From CAWDDA01 sp963813345 (GTDB lineage Bacteria > Acidobacteriota > Blastocatellia > RBC074), in assembly GCA_963813345.1 (NCBI GenBank), contig CAWEYR010000033.1, positions 248,001 to 312,000 on the forward strand: a DNA stretch of 64,000 nucleotides, written 5' to 3'. The position numbers and the translations under genes were made by a program. Shown here one piece after another: positions 18,304 through 28,759 of this stretch (position 1 is the stretch's first letter; each line of letters begins with the position of its first letter). The notes beneath the pieces are model-generated. The model ran no database searches and was not told the origin of the DNA. It worked only from the letters and a program-made list of their open reading frames with translations.

Positions 18304-20739
18304 ATGGAGAGAGTTTGGCAGGATGTTCGGTTTGGATTGAGGACTCTCGTCAAGACGCCCGGTTTTACGATTGTCGCGATAGCTGCGTTAGCGCTTGGAA
18401 TCGGCGCTAACAGCGCCATCTTCAGCGTCGTGAATGCGATTCTGCTGCGCCCGCTCGCTTACAACAAACCTGAACAGCTCGTTCTTATCAATCACTTCTA
18501 CAAGACGATCAATCTTAATGCTTCAGTGTCGGCATTCGGCTACAAGCACTACGTCGACAATGCGAAGTCTTTTTCGAGTATCGCCGCGCTTTCAGGCTGG
18601 CCAGTCAATCTGACCGGCGAAGGCGAGCCTGAGCGGCTCGCAGGCCGTGCAGTCAGCACAAACTTCTTCTCGACACTTCAGGCACAGCCGGCGCAAGGAA
18701 GGGTCTTTGCTGACGGCGAGGATCAGGACGGCCGCAATCGAGTCGTCATCCTCAGCCATTCGTTCTGGCAGCGCCGGTTTGGCAGTGACCCAAACATTCT
18801 CAATCGCACGATCACACTCAATGGCCTTAACTACACGGTCATCGGGATCATGCCCGAGTCGTTTCAATTCGGGCGCGAGATGGGCCAGGTCGCAGACCTT
18901 TGGGGTCCTCTCACGTTCACGCAGAATCAGGTGAGCTCAAACAGCCTGACAAACGAGTTTCTTTTCGTGATCGCAAGATTGAAGGATGGCATCGCGATGA
19001 GTCAGGCACAGGCAGAGCTCGATACGATCGCGGCCAACCTGCGCAGCCAGTACATGTCGAATGCCGACTCGTCACTGTGGACGCTTCGCGTAACGTCGTT
19101 TCGTGAAACAGTTGTCGGCGATATCCGTGAGTCTCTCCTCGTGCTGCTCGCTGCCGTCGCACTCGTGCTGTTGATCGCATGTGCCAATGTAGCCAACCTT
19201 CTTCTTTCGCGCGGGACTTCGCGGCAAAAGGAGATTGCAATCCGGACCGCAATCGGAGCAGGCCGCGGAAGAATCATTCGTCAGCTATTGACCGAGAGTT
19301 TACTGCTTTCGCTGGCTGGAGGACTGCTCGGACTCGCACTTGGAACGCTGCTCGTAAAACTGCTCGTTGGAATCATTGAAGATCAGCTCCCGCGCGCGCA
19401 TGAAATCAGTCTCGATCCTACTGTCTTCGCCTTTACGGCTTTGATCTCCGTAGTCACGGGGCTTCTTTTCGGTCTTTTGCCTGCACTGCACTTTTCACGC
19501 GCCGACCTGCACGGAACTCTGAAGGAGGGAGGTCGCGCATCGACTGGAGGGGCTCGAAAGGGCGTCAGGAGCGCGCTTGTGGTGCTCGAGATGGCGTTGG
19601 CCCTGGTTGTGCTCGTCGGCGCCGGTCTGCTGATCAAGAGTTTCGGGCGCGTGCAGAACGTCAGTCCCGGCTTCCGGGCAGACCATCTTATCTCGATGCA
19701 GCTTTCACTGCCCGAGCAGGGCTATCGAGAGATGCCGCAACGTGATGCATTCTTCCAGCAACTTCTCGATCGGATTCGTGCTCTCCCCGGCGTGGAATCC
19801 GTGGGCGCGACGTCGATCCTTCCGTTGAGCGGCTCAAACAGCAGCGGAAGCTTTCAGATCGAAGGTCGTGTCATCCCGCAAGGGCAGTCATCTCCTCACG
19901 GCGACCGGTGGTCAGCAACAAGCGACTACTTCAAGACGATGGGCATTCGTCTGGTAAAAGGACGCTTCTTTGAAGAACGCGACTCGGCAGACGCTCCGGG
20001 AGTAGCGATCATAGACGAGACGATGGCTGCCAAATACTGGCCGAACGAAGATCCTGTTGGCAAAAGGATTACTTTTGAGGGCGGCCAACAGAATCCGCGC
20101 TGGCGAGAGATCGTGGGTATTGTGGGCCACGTCAAGCACCGCAATCTCGAAGGAGAATCGCGTGTCCAGTACTACATTCCCTATCATCAGCGAGCGCAAT
20201 CAAACATGTTCGTGGTGGCGCGCTCTACTGGAGACCCTGGCGCGATCGCGGGCTCGATCCGAGGCGCCGTGGCATCGATCGATCCCAATCTTCCAGTCTT
20301 TCGCGTGAGGACGCTCGAGCAGTATGTTTCCGACTCGATGGCGCAGCGGCGCTTTGCGATGTATCTCTTCGGAGTATTCGCGGTCATCGCACTGATCCTT
20401 GCAGCCGTCGGGCTCTACGGAGTTATGGCGTATGCGGTAACACAGCGCACTCACGAGATCGGTGTTCGAATGGCACTCGGCGCGCGGCGCATGGATGTTA
20501 TGAAGCTTGTCGTCGGAAACGGAATGCTTCTTGCCGGAGTTGGCGTTGCTGTTGGCTTAGGCGCAGCCTTTGGTCTCACGCGCCTGATGGCAACGCTCTT
20601 GTTCGGTGTCACGCCGACCGATCTGACTGTATTTGCTCTCATCGCGCTCGGCCTGACTGGTGTAGCTGTTGCCGCCAGTTATATGCCGGCTCGCCGCGCG
20701 ACAAAAGTCGATCCGATGATTGCGCTGCGCTATGAATGA
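18304..20739 (+). CDS. ADOP-type MacB/FtsX permease 2, intact
   Basis: An unbroken 811-residue ADOP. It has the cytoplasmic start MERVWQDVRFGLRTLVK, helix 1 (FTIVAIAALALGIGANSA), core 1 containing DQDGRNRVVILSHSFWQRR, FtsX 1 (ALVLLIACANVANLLLSR, then AIGAGRGRIIRQLLTESLL), core 2 (YFKTMGIRLVKGRFFEERD) and FtsX 2 (AAVGLYGVMAYAVTQRTHE), ending TKVDPMIALRYE. It lies in the inner membrane with two large periplasmic domains. Its own ATPase is absent, the orphan state that gives the family its name; the ATPase at 13716 may serve it. It is the best complete reference for repairing the broken copies in the window. Confidence 0.93.
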   Translation: MERVWQDVRFGLRTLVKTPGFTIVAIAALALGIGANSAIFSVVNAILLRPLAYNKPEQLVLINHFYKTINLNASVSAFGYKHYVDNAKSFSSIAALSGWPVNLTGEGEPERLAGRAVSTNFFSTLQAQPAQGRVFADGEDQDGRNRVVILSHSFWQRRFGSDPNILNRTITLNGLNYTVIGIMPESFQFGREMGQVADLWGPLTFTQNQVSSNSLTNEFLFVIARLKDGIAMSQAQAELDTIAANLRSQYMSNADSSLWTLRVTSFRETVVGDIRESLLVLLAAVALVLLIACANVANLLLSRGTSRQKEIAIRTAIGAGRGRIIRQLLTESLLLSLAGGLLGLALGTLLVKLLVGIIEDQLPRAHEISLDPTVFAFTALISVVTGLLFGLLPALHFSRADLHGTLKEGGRASTGGARKGVRSALVVLEMALALVVLVGAGLLIKSFGRVQNVSPGFRADHLISMQLSLPEQGYREMPQRDAFFQQLLDRIRALPGVESVGATSILPLSGSNSSGSFQIEGRVIPQGQSSPHGDRWSATSDYFKTMGIRLVKGRFFEERDSADAPGVAIIDETMAAKYWPNEDPVGKRITFEGGQQNPRWREIVGIVGHVKHRNLEGESRVQYYIPYHQRAQSNMFVVARSTGDPGAIAGSIRGAVASIDPNLPVFRVRTLEQYVSDSMAQRRFAMYLFGVFAVIALILAAVGLYGVMAYAVTQRTHEIGVRMALGARRMDVMKLVVGNGMLLAGVGVAVGLGAAFGLTRLMATLLFGVTPTDLTVFALIALGLTGVAVAASYMPARRATKVDPMIALRYE

Positions 20740-20753
20740 GGCGAAAGTGGTAG

Positions 20754-20875
20754 GCCAGTGGTCAGTGGTCAGTGGTCAGTGGCCAGAGCTTCAGCTTGCT
20801 GGTCACCAATGCTGAACCACAAGCTAAAGCTTGACACTGCCACGACCTGGCCACTGACCACTGACCACTGACCAC
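20754..20875. repeat. Composite repeat: inverted heptamer arrays around a family A palindrome, copy 4
   Basis: The left arm is four copies built on GTGGTCA (20757-20786, GGTCAGTGGTCAGTGG), the core is a family-A hairpin (CTTCAGCTTGCTGG with CACAAGCTAAAGCTTG), and the right arm is the reverse complement CCACTGACCACTGACC (20847-20875). The whole 122 bp can fold as one long stem. It fills the gap between permeases 2 and 3. Confidence 0.85.
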
Positions 20876-20885
20876 TTCTTCAAAC

Positions 20886-23265
20886 ATGAAATACGCTATT
20901 CGCTCGTTTGCAAAGAAACCGTTGTTTGCCGTGATTGCGATTGCGACGCTTGCAATTGGCATTGGAGCAAACACTGCAATCTTCAGCCTCGTAAACGCTG
21001 TCCTGCTAAGACCGCTGCCTTACGCAGAACCTGAACGTCTGATTGGCTTGCGCTCGAACCTGTCCTTTCTGAATCTTCAGGACGTTCGAGAGAGCGCGAA
21101 TTCGTTCGAGGCGATTGGTGGCGTGACTCTCATGCCGCGCGATTTTACTGGCGGCTCAGAACCGCTTCAGGCAATGGCCGGCCTTGTTACCAGCGATTTC
21201 TTTAAGGTTCTTGGCGTCCAGGCTTCCATAGGGCGAGTAATTACGCCCGAGGAGAACCGCCTTGGCGGAGAACGGCTCGTGGTATTGAGTCACGGTTTCT
21301 GGAAGCAGGTTCTCAATGGCGACCCGAGCATAGTTGGCCGCGACATCCCGCTAAGTGGCGAGAGCTTCACAATCATCGGCGTGCTCCCGGCTGATTTTCA
21401 ACCACCGCGAGAGCAACCTGATATGTACATGTCACTGCCGGTCGCTTTCCCGATTGCGCACTCGTTTTCGCGGTGTCCATTTCCTTCGAACATATGCTCG
21501 GCTGAAATCCGGTGCAACCATAAGCCAGGCTCAATCCGAAATGCCGGCAATTGAGCGCAAGCTTGCCGAGATCGATCCAGCCGAAAACCGGAATCGTCGC
21601 ATCGTTCTCATGTCGCTTCACGAGCGCGTCGTGGGAGAGTCTCGGCGTGGCCTGCTTGTCCTCTTCGGTGCGGTTGGATTGGTGCTCCTGGTCGCCTGTA
21701 CAAACTTCGCAAATCTGTTGCTGGCACGTGGCGCGGAGCGCGAACAGGAGGTGGTGATTCGAGCAGCCCTTGGCGCGCGTCGTGGACGCATTATCCGTGA
21801 GCTGCTGACCGAGAGTGTGTTGATTGCAATCCTCGGTGGCGCCGCCGGCATCGCGCTCGCTATCTGGGGCCTCGACCTGCTGAAATTGCTTGGGCCGCAG
21901 GATCTTCCACGGCTTGATGGAGTATCGCTTGATACGTCCGTGCTCGCGTTTACGTTCGTCGTCTCGCTCCTTACAGGCGTGGTGTTTGGTCTTGCACCCG
22001 CCTGGCACGCTTCCCGCGCCGATGTTACCGGTGCTCTCAAGGAGAGTGGCCGCAGTCACACGGCGGGAGCTTCGCGACAACGGGTCCGCAATCTTCTGGT
22101 GGTCGCAGAGATTGCAATCGCCCTGGTGCTCCTGGCAGGTGCAGGACTGCTGGTGCGGAGCCTGCTGGAACTTCGCAATGTCGCACCGGGTTTTGATCCG
22201 GGCCGAACGCTATCTTTGCGCATCGAGCTGCCTGAGACTCGATATGCTGAGATTCCTGCGCAGACTCAGTATCGTGAACGGATCATCGATGCGGTTAACT
22301 CGGTTCCCGGATTGCAAGCCGCGTTAATCAGCGAGGCTCCAATGAGCGGCAGAGACCTTCATCATAACTTTCTTATAGAAGGGAGACCTCCGATTACACC
22401 GGGCGAAGAGCCATCGCTCTACTCGCGGAACGTGATGGGCGACTACTTCAAGACGATGGGAATTCGAATGGTCGCCGGCCGTGATCTGTCGCCCGACGAT
22501 CGTGCAGGAAGACCACTGGTGGGCGTGATCAACGAGGCGATGGTGCGGGAATACTTTCAGGGCGTCAGCCCGATTGGCGCGCGCGTTCGCTGGGCGCGCG
22601 GTGATGGACCGCCTCAGTGGATTGAAATAGTCGGAGTCGCGGCTGACGTCAGGACTTTTGGTCTCGACCATCCTGAGGAGCCGGCGATCTATTGGCCATA
22701 CGCGCAATCAATGCAGCCATGGAAGCGCTGGATGCAGATGGTTGTACGGACTGAAGGCGAGCCAGAGGCTGCAATCGCGGGAATCAAGCGACAAATCTGG
22801 TCAGTCGATCCTCAGGTTCCCATAACCAGAGTAACAACTATGGCCGCGACAATGAGCGAATCGTATTCGACGCGCAGGTTCCAGATGTTGCTGCTAACAG
22901 TCTTTTCGGTTATCGCCGTGTTACTTGCAGCTATTGGGATTTACGGAGTGATGTCACAGGCAGTTACGCAGCGTACTCACGAGTTCGGTGTGCGGATGGC
23001 TCTTGGAGCAAAGAGAGCCGACATTCTCAAGCTGGTGATTGGCCGCGGTGCGATGCTGATCGGAGCGGGGATAGTGATCGGTATCGGTGCGTCTCTCGCA
23101 CTGTCGAGGTTCATCGAAAGCCAGCTTTTTGGGGTTACTGCAAAGGACCCTGGAACATTCACAATCATTGTTATTCTGCTTGCCCTTGTTGCTCTGGTTG
23201 CGTGCCTGCTACCTGCCCGGCGCGCCACAAAAGTCGATCCTATGGTCGCATTAAGGTACGAATAG
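20886..23265 (+). CDS. ADOP-type MacB/FtsX permease 3, one frame change
   Basis: Begins MKYAIRSFAKKPLFAVI eleven bases after the composite repeat. Helix 1 is AIATLAIGIGANTAIFSLV. The frame from 20886 carries core 1 as far as about 21470 (GFWKQVLNGDPSIVGRDI). The frame that continues reads HFLRTYARLKSGATISQAQ, then FtsX 1 (GLVLLVACTNFANLLLAR), core 2 (YFKTMGIRMVAGRDLS) and FtsX 2, ending TKVDPMVALRYE. One base is displaced near 21470; the intended length is about 793 residues. It is somewhat more divergent and shorter in core 1 than permeases 1 and 2. Confidence 0.85.
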
Positions 23266-23382
23266 GCATGTACCGCCTGGGAGGTACGTTGTACGGCTTT
23301 AGCCGGAATCGTTCTGAAGTTCGAACGAACGATTCCGGCTAAAAGCCGGTCACGTACCCTCTCCCAGGCGGTACTACATGCC
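23266..23382. repeat. Family C long hairpin, copy 3
   Basis: A roughly 117-bp inverted repeat: GGCATGTACCGCCTGGGAGG on the left answered by CTCCCAGGCGGTACTACATG on the right. The inner arms are GTACGGCTTTAGCCGGAATC and GATTCCGGCTAAAAGCCGG around a TTCGAACGAAC centre. It starts at the stop of permease 3. It is the largest family-C copy and shares a CTGGGAG-type outer stem with family B. Confidence 0.85.
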
Positions 23383-23408
23383 TTGGAACTTCAACCGCGG
23401 AGGTAAAC

Positions 23409-23843
23409 ATGCTGATGATCTTTTCTCTTCTCTTGCTCTTCGTTCCTCAAGCCGCACCGGTATCCGATCGTGAAGCCGTCCGGCTTGCTGTCCTCGACTA
23501 TGTGGAGGGCATTTATAACACGCAGCCAGAGCGCATCGAGCGGAGCGTGCATCCCATGCTCGCCAAGATCGGGTTCTACCGCGCACCCGAAGCGACTGAG
23601 TTCGGTCCGGGAAGGCCAATGACGTATGACAGACTGATCGAGATCGCGAAGACCTTTAACAAGGATGGCAAACTCCCGAAGAATGCCCCGAAAGAGATCG
23701 TGATCTATGACGTCCTCGAGCAGACGGCATCTGCGAAACTGACTGCCGACTGGGGCATCGACTACATGCATCTTGGGAAGTTTGACGGCAAGTGGAAGAT
23801 CGTAAATGTCATCTGGCAGAGTCCGTCCAAGCCAAAAGCCTGA
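23409..23843 (+). CDS. Exported NTF2-like (putative lumazine-binding family) protein
   Basis: A 144-residue protein behind GCGGAGGTAAAC. The N-terminus is a short signal peptide (MLMIFSLLLLFVPQAAPV). The mature part follows the NTF2-like lumazine-binding pattern (Lumazine_bd_2): VRLAVLDYVEGIYNTQPERI, a short HPMLAKIGFYRAP, YDRLIEIAKTFNKDGKLP, then the strand set EIVIYDVLEQTASAKLTADW and KWKIVNVIWQ. Ligand unknown. It sits between permeases 3 and 4 on the same strand, 25 bases before permease 4. Confidence 0.75.
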   Translation: MLMIFSLLLLFVPQAAPVSDREAVRLAVLDYVEGIYNTQPERIERSVHPMLAKIGFYRAPEATEFGPGRPMTYDRLIEIAKTFNKDGKLPKNAPKEIVIYDVLEQTASAKLTADWGIDYMHLGKFDGKWKIVNVIWQSPSKPKA

Positions 23844-23868
23844 GGGTTCCAGCAAAGAAAGGTGAGAT

Positions 23869-26316
23869 ATGAGAAAGGTGTGGGACGCATTCCGACAGGA
23901 TGTCAGGTTCGCGCTTCGTGTCTTCGCGCGCAACCCCGGATTCTTCGCGATTGCGGTCGCCGCGTTAGCGCTCGGTATCGGTGCTAACACGGCGATCTTC
24001 AGCGTAATGAACGAGGTGCTCCTTGCAGATCCCCCATACCGTGAGCCCGATCGTCTGGTCATGGTCTGGGAGCACAATCGTCGACGAAACCAGCCGATGA
24101 ACGTGATCTCACCTGCCAACTTTCTCGATTGGAGGGATCAGAACGGAGTCTTCGAGCAGATAGCTGCCTTTCGAGACGCTCCGGTAAACCTTACCGGCGT
24201 TGATGATCCCGAACAGATTGGCGGAATGGCCGTAACTCCCAACTTCTTCTCGCTTCTTGGCGTTGTGCCTGCACGAGGCCGTACATTCACGGAAGATGAC
24301 GGCAAGACGGATGCACCTTCGGTCGTTGTTCTCAGCTGGGGAATCTGGCAGCGACGCTTCGGGAGTGATCAGGAGATCGTTGGGAAGTCCGTAAAACTTA
24401 ACGGAAATGATTACGCCATCATAGGCGTTATGCCACCGGATTTTGGGTTTTTCGTAAAGCAGGCTTCGTTTTTCGGAAAGCCGGCGGAGCTCTGGTTGCC
24501 ACAAAAGTTCAGTCCTCAGGCGCGCGTGCGAATGGGCCGCTCCATGTCGGCGATCGCACGGCTCAAGCCCGATGTCAGCGTCGAGCGCGCACAGAACGAA
24601 ATGAACATCATTGGCAGCCGTCTTGAACAGCAATATCCGGACTTCAACAAGAACTGGGGCATCAATCTCGTGCCTCTCAACCGCCAGCTGACAGGCGAAG
24701 TGCGAACGCCACTCCTGTTGCTGGCCGGTGCCGTTGGCTTTGTTCTGCTGATTGCGTGCGCCAATGTCGCCAATCTGCTTCTGGCTCGCGCGGCAACGCG
24801 TGAAAAGGAGATTGCATTGCGCTCAGCGCTTGGCGCCGGCAGGTCGCGAATCCTCCGTCAGATGCTCACTGAAAGTGTGGTTCTGGCGATTGCAGGTGGA
24901 ATCGCCGGACTGCTACTGGCGGTTTGGGGCGTGAATGCGCTGCTGGCACTCGCACCGGAAAGGCTGCTTCAGGTGCAAAGTGCGCAGTTGGACTGGCGCG
25001 TGCTTGCGTTCACAACAGCCGTCGCCATCTTCACAGGTATCCTTTTCGGCCTGATACCTGCTCTTGTCTTATCGCGCACACAGTTGAGTCAGACACTCAA
25101 AGAAGGCGGCCAGGCCGTCGGAGGATCCGGGAGCCACCGTCTGCGCAGTGTCTTTGTAGTCGTTGAGGTTGCGCTGTCAGTAATACTTCTGGTCGGCGCA
25201 GGGTTGCTCGTGAGAAGTCTGGTGCGGCTCCAGTCGGTTGATCCGGGTTTCGATTCGAAGAATCTTCTGACGGTACGTATTTCCCTTCCCGGCTCTCGTT
25301 ACCGCGAAGATCATCAGGTCATCGGCTTTTTCCAGCAACTCCTTGGGAAGGTGAAGACGCTGCCCGGAGTGAGGGATGTAAGTGCCAATGCTTTTCCACC
25401 ATTCGCGGGGCCTGGCTCAGCTACTGGTTTCACGATTGAAGGCCGTCCGAACCCTCCCGCCGGCGAGAGTTTTGTCACGGATGTCCGTGTGATCACGCCA
25501 AACTACTTCCAGACGATGGCCATTCCAATGAAGAAAGGCCGGACATTTACGGAAGCCGAAGCGACCCAGATGAAACATGTCGTCGTCATCAACGAGTCGC
25601 TCGCGCGCGAATATTTCCCAAATGAAGATCCTATAGGCAGGCGGATTACGATCTCGATGAAGGACGAGAATCTTCCGAGCGAGATCGTCGGCATCGTGGG
25701 CGATGTGAAGCATGCCGGGCTCGATTCGCCCGTGCGCGCAATGGTCTATTGGCCGCACGCCGAGCTTGCCTTTTCTTTCATGACTCTTCTCGTTCGGACG
25801 GACGTAGATCCGCTCAGTATCGTGCCGGCAATACAACGCGAAGTGCAGGCCATTGATCGTGATCAGCCGATTACTGATGTGCGCACGATGGAAGCACTGT
25901 TAGCGAGATCGACCGCGCGCTCACGATTCGCAACGGTGTTACTTGTAATCTTTGCCGGTCTCGCGGTGCTGCTCGCGTCGGTTGGTGTTTACGGTGTTAT
26001 GTCCTATTCCGTCGCTCAGCGAAGACGCGAGATGGGAATTCGTTTGTCGCTTGGAGCTACAAGATCCGATGTCGTGGGTCTCGTGGTCAGGCAGGGTCTG
26101 ACGCTCACGGTGATCGGAATCGGTCTCGGGCTTACGGTCGCAGCTTTCCTCTCGCATCTGGTTCTTTCAACGCTTCTCTTTGGAGTTGGCGCACGCGATC
26201 CGGGAACCTTTGCAGGAACCGCCATGCTGCTTCTTGCTGTCTCGCTGCTTGCGTGTTACCTCCCTGCAAGCCGCGCCTCGAAGACTGACCCAATCTCTGC
26301 GCTGAGGTGTGAGTAA
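23869..26316 (+). CDS. ADOP-type MacB/FtsX permease 4, intact
   Basis: An unbroken 815-residue ADOP. Start MRKVWDAFRQDVRFALR, behind AAAGGTGAGAT. Helix 1 GFFAIAVAALALGIGANTA. Core 1 includes NRRRNQPMNVISPANFLDW. FtsX 1 is GFVLLIACANVANLLLAR. Core 2 contains YFQTMAIPMKKGRTFTEAE, and FtsX 2 SVGVYGVMSYSVAQRRREM. The end is SRASKTDPISALRCE. The core-1 segment has an extra insertion (PDFGFFVKQASFFGKP). Coupled closely to the NTF2-like gene upstream. Confidence 0.93.
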   Translation: MRKVWDAFRQDVRFALRVFARNPGFFAIAVAALALGIGANTAIFSVMNEVLLADPPYREPDRLVMVWEHNRRRNQPMNVISPANFLDWRDQNGVFEQIAAFRDAPVNLTGVDDPEQIGGMAVTPNFFSLLGVVPARGRTFTEDDGKTDAPSVVVLSWGIWQRRFGSDQEIVGKSVKLNGNDYAIIGVMPPDFGFFVKQASFFGKPAELWLPQKFSPQARVRMGRSMSAIARLKPDVSVERAQNEMNIIGSRLEQQYPDFNKNWGINLVPLNRQLTGEVRTPLLLLAGAVGFVLLIACANVANLLLARAATREKEIALRSALGAGRSRILRQMLTESVVLAIAGGIAGLLLAVWGVNALLALAPERLLQVQSAQLDWRVLAFTTAVAIFTGILFGLIPALVLSRTQLSQTLKEGGQAVGGSGSHRLRSVFVVVEVALSVILLVGAGLLVRSLVRLQSVDPGFDSKNLLTVRISLPGSRYREDHQVIGFFQQLLGKVKTLPGVRDVSANAFPPFAGPGSATGFTIEGRPNPPAGESFVTDVRVITPNYFQTMAIPMKKGRTFTEAEATQMKHVVVINESLAREYFPNEDPIGRRITISMKDENLPSEIVGIVGDVKHAGLDSPVRAMVYWPHAELAFSFMTLLVRTDVDPLSIVPAIQREVQAIDRDQPITDVRTMEALLARSTARSRFATVLLVIFAGLAVLLASVGVYGVMSYSVAQRRREMGIRLSLGATRSDVVGLVVRQGLTLTVIGIGLGLTVAAFLSHLVLSTLLFGVGARDPGTFAGTAMLLLAVSLLACYLPASRASKTDPISALRCE

Positions 26317-26321
26317 GGGTT

Positions 26322-26384
26322 AGAGTTCAAGCTTCAGCTTGCCGTGCATTGGATCGCAAAGAGAAGCTGAAGCTTGAACTCCAA
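26322..26384. repeat. Family A palindrome, copy 5
   Basis: AGAGTTCAAGCTTCAGCTTG and GAAGCTGAAGCTTGAACTCC around a loop of about 22 bases, directly after permease 4 and 12 bases before the ADOP scar. Confidence 0.8.
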
Positions 26385-26395
26385 ACAGAGCTGCA

Positions 26396-26520
26396 ATGAT
26401 CAACGTTCTCCATGATTTGCGATTCGCGGTTCGCGCCGGCGTTCGCCAGCCGCCTATCCGGTTTCTTACCCGCGTTTCGGGCCGGGCGTACAGACCTCGG
26501 TCGCGCTTCGGTGTGAATAG
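26396..26520 (+). pseudogene. 125-bp scar of a seventh ADOP permease gene
   Basis: The ATG at 26396 opens MINVLHDLRFAVRAGVRQP, the N-terminal signature of ADOP permeases. About 60 bases later, another frame reads VQTSVALRCE and a stop at 26520, matching the C-terminus (compare VDPMVALRYE and TDPISALRCE), preceded by sequence like YLPARRA. About 2.3 kb of coding sequence is missing between the two ends. Retention of only the two termini points to a large deletion, not a read error. Confidence 0.65.
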
Positions 26521-26544
26521 GAAGGGGAAATTTTAGAATACTAA

Positions 26545-26570
26545 GATCCGGCTGAAGCCGGTACAACATG
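26545..26570. repeat. Family C half element, copy 4
   Basis: GATCCGGCTGAAGCCGGTAC followed by AACATG, just ahead of the prolyl oligopeptidase gene. Confidence 0.6.
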
Positions 26571-26591
26571 CACATGCCTGGAGGTTTGCAA

Positions 26592-28753
26592 ATGAATTCC
26601 AAGATGAGGACTTTTATTTTGATCGTCATTGTTGTCCTGGTTATCGCGGGGTTGGTTGCGCCGATAATCTTGTCCGTAGGCGCACGCGAGGTTCAGAAGT
26701 TTGAGTACCCGGTAACAAGAAAAGTTGATCATGTGGACGACTACCACGGTACGAAAGTTCTCGATCCTTATCGCTGGCTTGAAGACGACCGCTCTGCCGA
26801 GACTGAGAAATGGGTGGAGGCACAGAATCAAGTGACTTTCGCCTACCTCGAGAAGATTCCGTTCCGCAAACAGATGAAGGACCGGCTCGAGAAGCTGTAC
26901 AACTATCCGAAGTACAGCGCGCCGTTTCGCAAGGGCGAGTATTTCTACTTTTCGAAAAACAGCGGACTACAGAATCAGAGTGTGATGTATCGCCAGAAGG
27001 GCATCGATGGAACGCCGGAAGTGTTCCTTGACCCAAACACATTCTCGACTGATGGAACGGTTGCGATGCGCGGCTTCTCGCTGTCGAAGGACGGCCGGTA
27101 TGCTGCTTATGGTCTATCGCGCGGAGGATCGGACTGGCAGGAATACCTTGTCATGGAGACTGCCACAAAGAAGCTGCTTCCTGACTCGCTCAAGTGGGTG
27201 AAGGTCTCAGGAATGGCGTGGCAGGGTGACGGTTTCTATTACAGTAGATATCCAGAGCCGGAGAAAGGGAAAGAGCTTTCGTCAAAGAACGAAAACCACC
27301 GCGTCTATTATCACCGGGTTGGCACACCGCAATCGGAGGATAAGCTTGTATTCGAGAACCCGGCCGCACCGCAGCGTTTCCACAATGTTTCAACCACCGA
27401 AGACGAACGCTTTGCAATACTCTCGGTGTCGGACAGGGGCACAGGCAAAGACGGGAACGCGCTCTTTGTGCTTGATTCGAAAGCCAGCGGATAAGAAGTT
27501 TGTTCCGCTCGTTCCTGAGATCACGAACTACAGTTTTGGTGTGATCGAAAATGTCGGCGACAAATTCCTGGTGGAAACGAATCACAAGGCGCCAAATTCG
27601 CGAGTCGTGCTGATCGATCCAACGAATCCGGCGGAGGCGGCGTGGAAGGACATTCTACCGGAGAAGCCCGAGCCACTGCAGAACGCTTCTTCAGCGGGCG
27701 GCAAACTCTTTGCAACGTATCTAAAAGATGTCGTCACCCATGCGTATGTCTATTCGCTGGATGGAAAACTTGAAAACGAGGTCAAACTTCCGGGTATAGG
27801 TACGGCCGGAGGGTTTGGAGGGAACAGCGACGACAAGTTTGTCTTTTACAGTTTCACCAGCTTGAACTATCCGCCGACGATCTTTCGTTACGATATTGCC
27901 TCACGAAATACGAGCGTGTTCCGTTCACCGGAGATTCCCGGGTTCAAGCCTTCCGATTACGAGACCAAGCAGGTTTTTTACACGAGCAAGGATGGAACAA
28001 AGATTCCGATGTTCCTGGTGCATAAGAAAGGTCTCAAGCTCGATGGCACGAATCCGACTCTTCTTTATGGCTATGGCGGATTCAATGTGATTCAGTCACC
28101 GACCTTCAATTCGCTCCGACTCGCGCTGCTCGAACATGGATTCGTTTATGCATCAGCGAATCTGCGTGGTGGAGGTGAATATGGCGAGAAGTGGCATCAG
28201 GCTGGCATGAAACTCAAGAAGCAGAATGTGTTTGATGATTTCATTGCGGCTGGCGAGTGGTTGATCGCCAACAAGTATACTTCGACGTCAAAGCTGGCCG
28301 TTCAGGGAGGATCGAACGGAGGACTTCTTGTTGGGGCTGTAATCAATCAACGACCTGAGCTTTTCCGCGCCGCCATTCCACAGGTCGGTGTGATGGACAT
28401 GCTCCGGTTTCACAAGTTCACGATTGGTTGGAACTGGATCGCCGACTACGGATCCAGCGACAAGGCAGACGAGTTCAAGGCACTCTATGCGTACTCACCG
28501 ATTCATAATGTACGCGCAGGGGTGAAATATCCGGCGGTACTGATCACTACAGCCGATCATGACGATCGAGTCGTTCCGGCGCATTCGTTCAAGTACGCGG
28601 CAACGATGCAGGAAAAGGCGAGCCGTGAGAATCCGGTCCTCATCAGGATCGACACCAAGTCCGGACACGGCGCGAGCAATACAGCAAAAGCAGATTGAAC
28701 AGACCGCCGATATCTACGCGTTTCTTCTGTATAACCTCGGAGTAGAGCTGTAA
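26592..28753 (+). CDS. Prolyl oligopeptidase family protein (S9A), two frame changes
   Basis: S9A peptidases cut short peptides after proline, using a beta-propeller gate over an alpha/beta-hydrolase. The ATG at 26592 follows CTGGAGGTTTGCAA. An N-terminal hydrophobic segment (TFILIVIVVLVIAGLVAP) indicates export or anchoring. The propeller begins VLDPYRWLEDDRSAETEKW. The frame breaks near 27490, then resumes PADKKFVPLVPEITNYSFG. The hydrolase part has the nucleophile elbow GGSNGGLLVGA, the acid in DHDDRVVPAHSFKY and the histidine in SGHGASNTAKA. A second shift near 28690 restores the C-terminus ADIYAFLLYNLGVEL. The intended length is about 720 residues. It sits between permeases 4 and 5 and could process exported peptides. 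Confidence 0.88.
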
Positions 28754-28759
28754 ACAGCA

